Below, piece after piece: positions 1 to 10,424 of a DNA stretch of 64,000 nucleotides. Location of the stretch: positions 62,001 through 126,000 of the forward strand of contig NW_020312081.1 of assembly GCF_002999335.1 (NCBI RefSeq), given 5' to 3'. This DNA comes from Cyclospora cayetanensis (lineage: Eukaryota > Apicomplexa > Conoidasida > Eucoccidiorida > Eimeriidae). Below the pieces are notes generated by a model. That model saw nothing but the letters and a program-made list of their open reading frames with translations, searched no databases and was not told the DNA's origin. The position numbers and the translations under genes are program-made. Each line of letters opens with the position of its first letter. Position 1 is the first letter of the stretch.

Positions 1-2900
1 CGCAGCCGTTCAATCAATCACCCCCCTCAAAGTGTCGCCTCGCCACATTACCCCCTCCCCCTCTCGCCCCCAAGGCTCACCGCAGGTGCATCTGCTCCGA
101 ACCCCCGAATCGTGTTGACGCAAAGTTTGTCAACATCCGTCAAGACGTCAGTGGCTTGCTTCTTCGTGGCATGACCTGCGTCTGCGTCTGGACCGTTCTC
201 GCTCCTTCGCCTTGCAGCCACCATCTTCCTTGGCCTTGCGTGAGAAAAAAGTTTCCTGGCTAATGAGTGCCGAACGTCTCAATGAGCTCCACCGAGAGGC
301 GCAGTGCCTGGTAGAAAAAGGCGCTCTTTCTCCGCAAGACGACAGGGTCGGAGGCTTCCACCAAGCTGCGAACCACCACCCCAAACAGCACAGGAGGCCT
401 GACAGATGGAGCGGCAGAAGAAGCGCGAGACTTCGGTTGCCGCTAGCAGCGAATGGGGGCAGCAGTAGCAAGGGTCGCACGGTACGCCACAACACAGCAA
501 GTGAACACGCGAAAAAGGCGCGAAAAAAACGCGAAAAACGCGCGAAAAACGCGCAAAAACTGCCATTCTAGTCGACAGTGAGAGGCCGCGATTCGCAGAA
601 GAGGCACTGCAAGGGCATGAAGAAACAAAGGCTGCCCACATTCTCCGAGAAGCGGGCTTCGTGAACTGTACATACACTGCGATCCTCGGCAGCACACACG
701 TCAAATCCAACCCTTCTTTCCAACGTGACCAGTTTACTTCAAGACGCGAATCGGAAGATGCAGTCTTGACGAGGATGAGGAGAGAAGCTTGCTGATCCAG
801 CCTAGAGTCTGCTGTGGTTTCTGGAAGCAACGTCCGCAGGCATACCAAGGCCTCTTCCAAGGAGCGAAAACACACGGCGATGACGCTGCATGCATCCAAC
901 AAACGCAAATCCCAAGCCTCGCCACATAATCCCCACCACACACGTCCCCGATGGTTGAACACACCCTGCACCCCCGCGAAGCCAGCATCAGCCTTCGCCC
1001 AAAAGAGCAACACAGGACCCCCAAAACGACCCCACTCAGGCAGAATAAACGCCTCCCGCCGCTGTTGTTGTATGTACACTGCAGCGCCACCTGCGGGATG
1101 CCGTCGCTAAGACGCTCAACAGAAGCTAAGAGAGAAGCCCTCCAGAGTTGGAGAAGGCCGCCTCCCACTCTAATTCGGGTGCAGCCACCCCTCACGAGAA
1201 AGCCGCAACAGGCATACAGCACAAGGCATGAGGAGTGTGCCGAAGAAACCCAGCACGCAGTTGGCCTTCATGAGCACGCTGTCACCCCGCAGGGGTACTC
1301 ACTGCTTAAATCGCAGTTCGGGGTTTGTGCAGTGCTGTAAACTGCCGAAAACGGAACAGAAGTCTGCTTTTGGTGGGCGTGCACCGCAAGCGTCCGCGAT
1401 ATTCTTCATGCTGCAACGCCACAGAAAAAAGGGTCCCTTCCTCTTGATGCCTGGAGGAGTGCCTCCCTCCACTCAAAAGCCAATAGGTAGGTATCGGTAA
1501 AATTGGATAAATTCAGCATCAAAGCCCCACCCCAATGGTCTTAAGCATTCACGATGCATTCCGGAGCGTGCGGCAAAAAATAGAGCGCCAGGTACTCACA
1601 TAGGAACGACGAGGCAGAGTTAACTTACAAGAAGAGCAGTGTGCGTATTCCTACCTTCTTTGGCGCAAAAGCAACTCTCCAGAAAGCCCCAATAAAGGAA
1701 TTCGATCGAGGGGAGGGGCCACCCCACGGGATAATCCCTTGAGTCACACGCGAAGGGGAATTCTGCTCGGCGCTCCCGGAGAACGCCGACACTGAGGGAT
1801 GGCACCGCGGGCTTACTGAGGACGAGTTGCTACATTGCGTGGCGAATTTCAGCCCTTTCCTTTTAGAAGTTCGTACAGCAGTCGCGTTTGGGTGTTGGGT
1901 CTAAATGCAAAAAGCGAAACATCATTTTTAGGGGGTCAAACCCACAAACGCCTTAGAGGGAGGGCAGCCGAGTGTGTCCAGTACGCGACGAGTAAAATCG
2001 ATGCTCCGTTTTAACAGTCAACAACTAAACTTTAGAAGGAACTTCATGCATTAGAGCCAAATGATTGTGCGCACGCTTTTGCCCATGTTTTTCGCATCCT
2101 TGCAAGGCGCAACATGCTGTCTTTCTCCCCAGTTTTCGAGGCATTCAAGGGTATTGCTTTACTCTACATGAGGCGTGCACGAAAAATCCTACGCCTCCCA
2201 GGCCTAACAAACCTTTGGAGAATGCTGTGAAGCATTCCTTTAGAAAGATGCCTCTCTTTCCTTGCCCGCACCCCAAAGTGTCCCACCAACGGGAACGAAG
2301 CACACCACGAATGTTGTGTAGAACTTCATCTATTGTCTTAATAAGGTGAAACCTAGCTTGAGACTCGAAAATAATCAAGAAAACAATATTGAGGTATCCT
2401 TCGAGAAAGCTTGCTCCGTTCTCTGCCATCATCTCTGAGGGTCCCTGCATCAAGCGAGAGGGACGGTTCGTGTAACGCACGAAGGATACACTTCGGCACT
2501 TTCTACTTCACTCCGTGAATTCGATTTGAATTGGTGAATGGCTGACTTTATGGTGTGGCTGTTCGCGAATCCCGCTTACTGCAAATTACCGCAAGTTCCA
2601 TACCCGAAATATATATCGTGTGCATGTCCGCTCGATGCCATGTTCAACTAGCTGTCGAAGTTCGCACTGCTTCAGAGGATGCGGCAATGCGCACCCTACC
2701 TACTCCTATGCCCCCATGTCGGCACGCCGAATTGCGCGAGCCGGGGAAGAGGGAGCTTTCCGAAATCACACAGTAATCATTTTGTTGAGAGTCTGGATAT
2801 AAGTATATGCCCGTGGACACCTGAGAGTAACGACATATTTGATACAGCAATCGAGGCATGCAACAAATCGAGAAAAGAAGTCAATTCGTTGCTAACTTTC
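1..2900. other. gene-poor segment, no gene supported
   Basis: I see no convincing gene here. Open frames are short, with no recognisable domain and no phase-consistent splice chain. The first 1.4 kb is GC-richer and has overlapping open frames on both strands (212-571 plus, 279-1,079 minus), but neither protein has family features. From about 1.5 kb the sequence turns AT-richer and stop-dense, like the flanks of the retroelement remnant that follows. The missing gag, protease and 5' LTR of that element could lie here in unrecognisable form. Confidence 0.5.
507..560 (+). repeat. short tandem repeat, CGCGAAAAA-like units
   Basis: About five degenerate copies of a 9-12 base unit (CGCGAAAAA with variable C/G spacers) lie in tandem. 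Read through, they give an Ala/Lys/Arg-rich peptide on the plus strand, which is probably meaningless. No flanking gene is assigned. Confidence 0.7.
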
Positions 2901-2929
2901 AAACAATACAACTAATACATATTCAATAG

Positions 2930-3300
2930 TTTTATGACATCTGTACTGTTGCCAGATAAAATGCAACGGCAAGTTAATGGAGGGTGGTACGAGCCTATGA
3001 AGGAGAGATAGATAGCTGTCTACATGGACGATGGCTTGATATTCAGCCGAATGTTCTTAATCACATACAGGCCTTGCGGGATGCGCTCTAGCTATAGCAG
3101 GGCAAGTAGTGGTATCTAAAAGTATGCACCAGGCTGTTTGGGTGAGAACCTTTGTTTCTCGAAATCCGCGCTTGAGCTGCAGGAACTGAGTCAAATCTGG
3201 AAATAATTGAAGCAGTGACGGTATGCTTTTCAACATTACATACCTGTAGGAATGTCGAGAAGTTTCACGGGCTTGCATCTTATCGCCGCACTCCGGTATG
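2930..3300 (+). pseudogene. reverse transcriptase remnant
   Basis: The catalytic block reads AVYMDDGLIFS (3,016-3,048), the YxDD signature of Ty3/gypsy reverse transcriptase (usually VYLDDILIFS). A frame shift later, the expected continuation appears: a HIQALRDAL stretch, then a WYLK...FG stretch like the usual LYLxxxKCxFG block, and near 3,254-3,290 VEKFHGLASYRR, matching the thumb motif xxFLGLAxYYRRFI. Upstream, KMQRQVNG fits the FQRLMN block before the active site. In-frame stops and at least two frameshifts make it non-functional. Confidence 0.8.
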
Positions 3301-3429
3301 CTCGGATCGCTGCTACTGGGCCGGTGTAATTGAGAGGACGCAGTATGGCACCTTACTAGCGAAAGTTAAGGCCGCGGCAAGCGCCTAATGAAGTGCGCTA
3401 TCAGCAGCGTCACTTCCTCCCAGGAGCCG

Positions 3430-3775
3430 ATGCAAGTGACGACTTGAAGTGTGCTACTTTTCTCTCCCAACAAGCCACGGGTTCTCCGAACACCAGGTTG
3501 TTCCTTGTCATTCTCACCGCTTCACTGAGCAGCGCTATTAGGAGCGCGGAAAGAAGCGTGTGTAGTATGGTGGGGCGTGGAGTGCTGGGACCACAAGTGC
3601 AAGCCTTTTTTTCACTATCCAAGCCACCCATTAGTCTTTAGTGCACCTTGCGAAGAGCTTCAGAAGATTGATCAACCAGGAGTTGTCTGCGAGCTTGAAC
3701 GCCTCCTAGAGTTCGACTTTACAAATACACATATTAAAAATTTTACCGTAGGAGTCGCTCACGCGCTCTGACGAT
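3430..3775 (+). pseudogene. RNase H remnant of the same element
   Basis: Near 3,430-3,475 the reading ADASDDLKCATFLSQ matches the start of gypsy RNase H (xDASDxAIGAVLxQ), and SAERSV follows where the family has xAERNY. After a frame shift, 3,580-3,770 reads CWDHKCKPFFHYPSH and LERLLEFDFTNTHIK, the WRHYLxxxxFxVxTDH and RWxExLxEFDFxIxHxxG blocks, ending at VGVAHAL where the family has NxVADALSR. It sits directly 3' of the reverse transcriptase remnant. Confidence 0.75.
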
Positions 3776-4229
3776 GCCCCAGAGGTGCACTGCTGTGCTG
3801 CACAACGGCGTTCTCTGTGATGATATATGGCTGCTCTCAAAAGTGCATGCGTATTAGGCTTTTAACATCCATACACGGGCTACTACTATTGTCAGGACCC
3901 AGAGAGGCGAAAAAGGCTGAGGCATTACCACGTTGCTTATCTGCTGTGGTTTGAAACACAGCTTGACTCTGCCACTGGTGCATTATTCCCGTTTTGCTCC
4001 GCAGTGCTGTCTGAAGGTAAACACGTGAGAGTGTTTTTTTTGGCCAAGTTGGATTTTTTAACACATCGAATAAAGCTTCTCCCGTCGTTTTGGTGGCTTG
4101 GGATTTATACAAGGGCAGAAGGCCATGCACAGCTGTGTCCCCTTTGGCAGCAGCTGAAGCTGCGCAAGCTTTTTTTACGTCGCACATTTGTAAAGTTTTG
4201 CCATTCCTGAACAAATTTCGACTGCTTTG

Positions 4230-4330
4230 AATACGAAATTAATGCTGGACTGAAGATGGATGGTCACGCTAACGTCTACGTCGCGTTCGACAAACTCAGC
4301 AAATACACCTATTTCCCCTAGCGGACATCT
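4230..4330 (+). pseudogene. integrase core remnant, copy 1
   Basis: GHANVYVAFDKLSKYTYFP (about 4,262-4,318) matches the integrase core block DGxDSIxVVVDRLSKxAxFxP of chromoviruses and is followed at once by a stop. The rest of the core, including the later DD35E acidic residues, could not be traced confidently. Confidence 0.65.
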
Positions 4331-4979
4331 GTTTCGGCTTAGCAATCCTAAACTAAGGTTAAAGCCATGTCTGAAAGCTTCACAAAATTTTCAGGTTTAT
4401 GATAACAGGTAGGAATCCGAAGCGCGTCAGTATATTCCGCTGTGTTTTATGTTCCACCGACGCAATGACCAGAATATGCTTTCTTCGAAAAACCCTGAGG
4501 CAAATGGACAGATCCAGCGCACCAAGGGCACTCATTTACAGTATCCAAGGCTCTATGCAAGCAAATAACTAATTGATTCGCTCGCATTTATTTGTCGTGC
4601 TGTTGGGCGTACAATGATCCAGTACACATATCGAAACTCTGCCCTCCCGCATCGTTGGTCTACACCGAGGAGCTTCTTTGCCAAGCGGCCATCCAGCGGG
4701 TAATCCATAGCCATAGTGAGCATCCTCCACACCGGAACGATTTGCAAAACATCTTCAAATGCACGCTAATGTATGCGCAAAACTCAAGAGCCATGCACTC
4801 CACCATGTTAGGAGGTGGTTGGCTGTGTGCCTGGGCTTTGGCAAACAGCTTCTGAAGGATGGAGGTGCCTTACGACATGCACCATGAGGTGAGCAGATAA
4901 GGCCGTACGAGGCTCTGTGACTACAACCATTTGTTATTCGCTTGCGGATCCATACCGTTTCTTATTCTATTGAATGTCC

Positions 4980-5290
4980 TAACAGTTGGAGGCCAGAAAA
5001 CTACCAACATTGGCCCTTTTAAGAGACCTATGCACTCTTCGAAATATTCAGGGGCTTTTTTACGCATGCAACTGACTGGCGTGGAGGCGGAGAATCGACA
5101 CGTAGCTTGAGGAGTACTGGATTCTAGGAGTATGAGCACTGATGACACGCTACACGGAAGCCTAGGGAAAAGGGAACACGCCTGCATCAGTGGCTAGCGG
5201 AGGAGGACCTGCGGGCTTTGTTGGCAGAGGGCAAATTTACCGTCTGGTTGGTAGACAGCACTAGTCGCCACAGGCTGTAGCACTCAGGGC
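4980..5290 (+). pseudogene. chromodomain-like integrase C-terminus, copy 1
   Basis: After a GVLDSRS stretch (near 5,108) the frame changes, and LHQWLAEEDLRALLAEGKF (about 5,183-5,239) reads as the end of a chromodomain (KW...WxxxxxLxxALxxVxxF). The region aligns by eye with copy 2 at 38.34-38.60 kb. Both contain a CTACCAAyATTGGC string, then GTGGAGGCGGAG, then a GATTCTAGGA or GTTCTAGGA stretch, at the same spacing. The 3' end of the element and its LTR should lie just beyond. Confidence 0.65.
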
Positions 5291-7855
5291 TCCTGCATGC
5301 ATGCTCTGCCTGAAATATGATTAACTAATCGATGGATGTTGCTTAAACTGGTGCTGTCTTTTTTTTGAGAAAAGGCTTGACATCCTCAAATCTACGCGCA
5401 GGTACTCTCAGATGCGTTGTTCCCCTCTGCCTCATTCTAGGGCTCTGAGTAGACTGTGCTGCGTGAAACGGCCCTCTTTGCCTCTGTGTATTGCTCTTCG
5501 ATGCCCGTAAGCACTGTCAAAACAATGTGTATTCAGATCTGCCAAACACAAATTTCTTGCTTCCTGTTTTCTCGTAGTATGGGGCCCACACACTTCAGCG
5601 CTCTGAGGACAGACAGCCGTCATGCCGCTCCGTTTGTTTTACCGTGTTCCCTGTTTCGTCGTTACCAAAATGTGTGCCTTTCATCCCGTTGATTTGTGTT
5701 TAGCGGCTGCCGCACACTTTCTTTTTATCGTTCACATTATTTTAGCGCGTCTGCCTGCCTAAGGGGTGGGGATAGAGCGGAAACTCTTTCTCTGTCCTGC
5801 ATGTAATTGGCCTTGACGTGCATATATAGAGTGTACGGGTATATGGGTTATGAGGGAAGGAAGATACATGGGGCTATAAGTTACGCTTGAACACTTTCTA
5901 TCATCCACTCCTACAATGCCCATTTTATACGAAGAATCAGTGAACATTTGATGAATTGGTTCGTCTTGTCATGCCTCTCACTCTTTGCAGAGTGCTGTTC
6001 GCTCGATACAAGACGAATCATGGTTGTGTACTTGTGGGGTAGATGCCATGTGCGACTAGCTGTGAATGCTCGAAGCACTTGGCGCATGCAGATAAGCGCA
6101 TCATAGCAGTTCCTCTTCCCTCATTTTGGAAACTCTGAGGGACGTGCATAGAGGAAGAATTCAAAAAAACACTCAATAACATTTGATCAAGCTAGTAGGG
6201 TGTCTGAAATTAAGCGTCTCTATGCGAAACCCGTAGATAGAGCGTTACATAAATCGTGTTGTTGTTCTTCCACATGCCAGTCTGCTGCACCAGCCTCGTC
6301 ACCAGACCGACCTTGATCATCCCGCTAGGCCTTCTTCCTACAGTCCCCATAGCCCGTGGATACTTTACTCAAAACATTGCCGACATGAGCTCAAATCGGT
6401 AGCACCAGAAGCGCTGTTGATTCAAACAAGGTAATAAGGAAATAAATTGTGCTACCCTTCCACACCTGTTCAGAACGGCCGGGTAGATTAGAAACTGCAT
6501 TGTACAACTGCAGGCCAAGTGAAACGTTTAATTTGTCGTAACCTTTTGGAGACCTTAGCCCCAGAATGGTAGTTGAACTAAAGGTACAAGTAAGAGGGGC
6601 AACTGCTTGAAAGCACCGTGCTTTAACTCATCCCAGCGGGTTGCGCTATGAGGGGAGAAGGGATAGCAGAGCTGACCGCCGCTGCACCCTAAAACCACTC
6701 GGAGCAGTCAACCCAGTCACGCAGCAATTCATTGCCCAGGCACACACCATTCATGTTGATGTTGTAAGGCTGGCTACTCCTTCACTATGGCACTTGAAGA
6801 ATAATAGCAGCGAAATCGCACAGGCAATAGATTAGTGAATCTTGAATGCAACTGGTGAAGTTGAAACTGTCAAAGGGAGTGGGGAGTTAGGCCTGCTTCC
6901 GCATCAACAAATGAGAGCAAGCCTTTCTTTAGCTTCCTCCGCTCTCCAGCTTGCGTGAGTACCAGAGCACACTCCAGTATAATGTTCGATCTGTCCCTTT
7001 ATTCAAGCAGATTCGAAGAGCAACCTTATTCTCCCTTAACTTGTTCAAGGGCGCAGATCTTTGCTAGGCGTTTATTTTACAGAAAGTAGCTTCGAAAAGC
7101 TTTTCTCTCGGGTGAATAGCCTCTTCATCATTAAATTTACGATATTCAGTACTGCGTGAGCTCTGCTGCCCGCGTAGCAGTCAGTACAAGATCGAAGTTT
7201 TCCCTGCCCCACCACAAGAAAATGCGACACACTTGCGGAAGTCACTCCAACTGTCGCTCTATATGCATCGCTTCATTGAATTCGCTAAGTTATGAGTTTT
7301 AAAGGATAAAATAAGTATATTTGCAAGAGGTGTAAATGCCAATAGCACCAGACGCCCATGAAGGTGAACATCGATTTTGCAATGGATTGTTGCTACTGAT
7401 TTCTGGGACATGCTTGTGTGCCTGCTGATAGTGACTCTTGTACGGATTCTGTAGCATTGAGGAGAATCCAGAGAATAAAGTAGATGTTAGGCTTCAAGAA
7501 CTTATCATCCGTTTTGGTTCTTATTGCTCAAACATCCATACGGGGGCTTTTCCTGCCTCCCTGGGAAGCTGCGTACCCATCGATATGCTGCTAGTGGCCA
7601 TGCGCTGGACGTCCTTCCCTCTTCCTTTTTCTGTTAGACTGTGATTCCTTTGTTCTTCATTTTCATGCTTTTGCCAGATATTGATTTCAGTGCGTAGTGT
7701 TTGGATCCGAAACACATCTGCACGCGCCGCAGCACACTCTGCTCCATTGAGTAGTACGGAACAGCAGGTGAACGCCGTAGAAGCAGCGGAATACGTACCA
7801 TACGCGGACAAACTATCGCGAGAATAGTAAATTTAAGGCGCATCATACTACGGAG
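5291..7855. other. gene-poor segment, no gene supported
   Basis: AT-rich, stop-dense sequence. No open frame has a recognisable domain or exon chain. It could hold the 3' LTR and further decayed repeats of the element ending near 5.3 kb, but no terminal repeat was identified by eye. Confidence 0.5.
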
Positions 7856-8563
7856 ATGGATCTGGGTTCGGTCCTTTTGGAGGTTGGGGGGGAGCTGACT
7901 GTGCCGTCCATAAGTTCTCAGGAGCAGCTTGCCGAAGGGCTGGCTTCAGGCAAATATCAACTAGATTTGAGCAAAGCCGAGATTCGAATGAAGGACAATG
8001 TGCGGCAGGAGGTCTTTGAGGCCTTAGGGCTTCAATCAAGCGGACTGGACCAGCTGAAAACGCAAATAGTATTGCGAGGCTTAATCGTGAGTGCGCCACC
8101 CGGGTCTCATGAGCTCGTGCGCAGTTTCCTGAAGAAAGGCACGCGGGAGCAGCACTTTGCCGTCGTTCGGGAACTGGCAAAGAGGAGGCGCCAGGAACTC
8201 GAATTGGCTAAAAGGCAGGGAAGTAAGCAAGGAGTGAAACTGGAGAGGAGGGGGCCTCGAATGTCAGCAGAAGAAAGCATGGCTGAGGCACCCGCCCGTG
8301 TTGAATCCGACTCTGGAGGGCTCAGTATAGAGGTGAAGGGCGCAAAAGGAATGGGCGTTGGTAGTACAACTGCAGGGGAGGAGAAGAGGAGCGTAGAACA
8401 CGCTTCGTTAGAGGCAGCAGCAACACCGATGACGTCGGAGGCTGCTATTTCCGGGTGTAAGAAGGACACCCTTTCGCCATATCAATACGACGAACTCAGC
8501 ACAGTCAGATCGGCTACCACTGCCTCGGATTTGGGCTCCGCTCGGCATGTATTTGACCCTTAG
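7856..8563 (+). CDS. intact single-exon ORF, hypothetical protein (235 aa)
   Basis: An uninterrupted 235-codon frame starts at ATG in the context GGAGATGGAT and ends at TAG, in a segment where every other frame is broken. The N-terminal half is compact and helix-prone (LASGKYQLDLSKAEIRMK, then a charged helix with AKRRRQELELAKRQ at about residues 102-122). The C-terminal half is Ser/Glu/Ala/Gly-rich and probably disordered. No signal peptide, membrane segment or known domain is visible, and I do not recognise the family. It may be a single-exon gene or one exon of a larger gene, although no partner exon was found nearby. It lacks the Q/A homopolymer runs seen in the genes after 10 kb. Confidence 0.55.
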   Translation: MDLGSVLLEVGGELTVPSISSQEQLAEGLASGKYQLDLSKAEIRMKDNVRQEVFEALGLQSSGLDQLKTQIVLRGLIVSAPPGSHELVRSFLKKGTREQHFAVVRELAKRRRQELELAKRQGSKQGVKLERRGPRMSAEESMAEAPARVESDSGGLSIEVKGAKGMGVGSTTAGEEKRSVEHASLEAAATPMTSEAAISGCKKDTLSPYQYDELSTVRSATTASDLGSARHVFDP

Positions 8564-10424
8564 AGGCGAATGATTTCCCCTTGAGAGGCCTTGTGCATGC
8601 CAAATTCGGGAAGCAAAGACGTTTGAAAAAAGAAGTTTTCTGCCTGGTGTGTGCTTGTTGGGATAGGATGCGTATGCGTGTGATTGGGCGTTTATGAGTT
8701 TTATACACATGGAAGTATGTGTTGATTTATGCTGGAAAACGAGGGAAACCTCGGTGTCACTGCGTTTGAACACACAGCGTCAGCCCGTCTTCGACACTTG
8801 GTGTTATTCTCTACGTATATCTCATCATTGTTTGCAAGTGATTACTATCTTGGTTGGCTGCTTTTTTGTGCTGATGTAATGAAATGCCGGAGGCGTAGGG
8901 CGACACCAAAAAATTGAAGAAGGCACAGTTTATGTTCATCCGGTTTTGCCGCATGTGTCCAGAGAGCACAGTGCAGTGGTAACGCAATGTGCTGCTTTGC
9001 TTCGCAATTCCAGCCAGAACAACTTACCCTTAGCTCTTTACCGGTGAAAATTTGGCGTACGGTTATATTTTGAAACCTTGATAGACTAGAACAGGGTGGC
9101 TGGGTAGGCACAAGCAGGCACGTACGCTCCTATTTTTGAGGGTAAGACGCCGCCGTGTAATGCTGTCTTATGAAAGACATTTTGTATTCCCTCCTAGATC
9201 ACCTTGAAATACTTTGAAAATAGAATTATGGGCGTCTAGGTGCAGTTTCTCTGTTTTGTAGCGGGCCTCTGGAATGGTAAAGGGCACCAAAACCACTAGT
9301 TCGGATATATATACATGTATTTACATCCCCATGGACTAATAATCCATCTAAACACTAGACTCGATTTACTGAAGCACTCCTTGGATTTTATGCGCGTCAA
9401 TTATTTCTACTCCACTTGTCAATCGCCTATTGGCGACAATACAACACCTCCAACAAGAACCCTGAACTGAGCTGTTGTACGCTCACTATAAAAGTCTCTT
9501 GTTCGGGGTTATCTGGTTCCGCCTCATGTGAATCATGATAAACATGGCTTCAAGTTAAAGATGTGTGTTTTGATATCGGCTGACGTGCAGCATAACAGCT
9601 CCCACACCGGTGGGCGCTGGAAAGCTACTGGGGGTTGGTGGGCCATTTGTTGGCCAACCTTATCATTAATTGAAGTAAAAGCACTTTCCCCGAAATCCAT
9701 ATTTATCAAACAGGGATCCACTACATCATCTGCAGCTGGTGTACGTCCACGTAACTGAGGTGTACTCGCAGGTTCCTGTGCCAGTGGTCACCGTGTATCT
9801 GAACCTTGTTGCCAGAAATTACTTTCCCGCGTTTCGTGAGCCGACATCATATTATCATCTTTTCTTTTTTTGCCTTCTCAGATTTTTCGTCTTCCTTTGC
9901 TAACCCTCTTTATGGTTTCATCTCTTCCCCTTCTCCTGTGCGGGTAACTTGTATTCTGAATGAACCATGTTTTCATGGCTTTATGTTTGCACGTGACGCA
10001 AAGCGGCGGAAACGCAAACCGATTCACATCAAGGCGGGTTTAAGGATCGAATAAGAAGGCTAAAAGTCGGGGTGAAACTGCGTGTCCAAAAATTTTGTCC
10101 ATGATGTTCGTTGCTTCCTCGGTCCGGCGTTCCGCCACCGATTTCACAAAACGCTAATGCTTGGCCCAGTCATCATGTTACATCCCATAGTGGTGCAGTG
10201 TGAAACCAATAGTCACAGGAAGAGAAAAGGGAATTACGAAGCTCATCTTTGGTCATCCAGTTTTTATCAATTGTACTCTGGCCTTTTGTGGTGACGCTTG
10301 AGGCAAGAAGTCTTAGCAGCTTCTCAGTGGTCAGCTCATCACAAAGTGTGGACCCGCGGTTGTCAGAGGAAAAAAATCTGTGACGGCGGCGGCGAGACAA
10401 GCTGTGTGACACAAGGACGGCATC
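8564..10424. other. intergenic, nothing firm
   Basis: AT-rich spacer with short frames only. A minus-strand frame (10,173-10,457) encodes a protein-like stretch with an Arg-rich N-terminus followed by SDNRGSTLCDELTTEKLLRL. It overlaps the start of the next plus-strand gene and has no clear continuation, so I do not call it. Confidence 0.45.

Larger units (their letters stand above)
2930..5290 (+). mobile_element. degenerate chromovirus-type Ty3/gypsy retrotransposon, copy 1
   Basis: Pol domains occur in the canonical order on the plus strand: reverse transcriptase (about 2,930-3,300), RNase H (about 3,430-3,775), integrase core (about 4,230-4,330) and a C-terminal chromodomain-like segment (about 5,085-5,265). 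Each is recognisable only in short stretches broken by stops and frame changes, so the copy is dead. Order and spacing match a Ty3/gypsy pol with a chromodomain integrase, the chromovirus clade. From the integrase VVVD-like block to the chromodomain is about 0.8 kb, the same as in copy 2 near 38 kb. No LTRs, primer-binding site or gag could be identified by eye. Confidence 0.8.

Noticed and set aside
1930..1945. TTTAGGG telomere-like heptamers here and near 27.69 kb
   Set aside because: Single copies only, not an array; no evidence of a telomere.
3837..4214. Minus-strand 125-codon open frame inside the retroelement
   Set aside because: It lies antisense to the pol relic between RNase H and integrase, with no domain; most likely chance.
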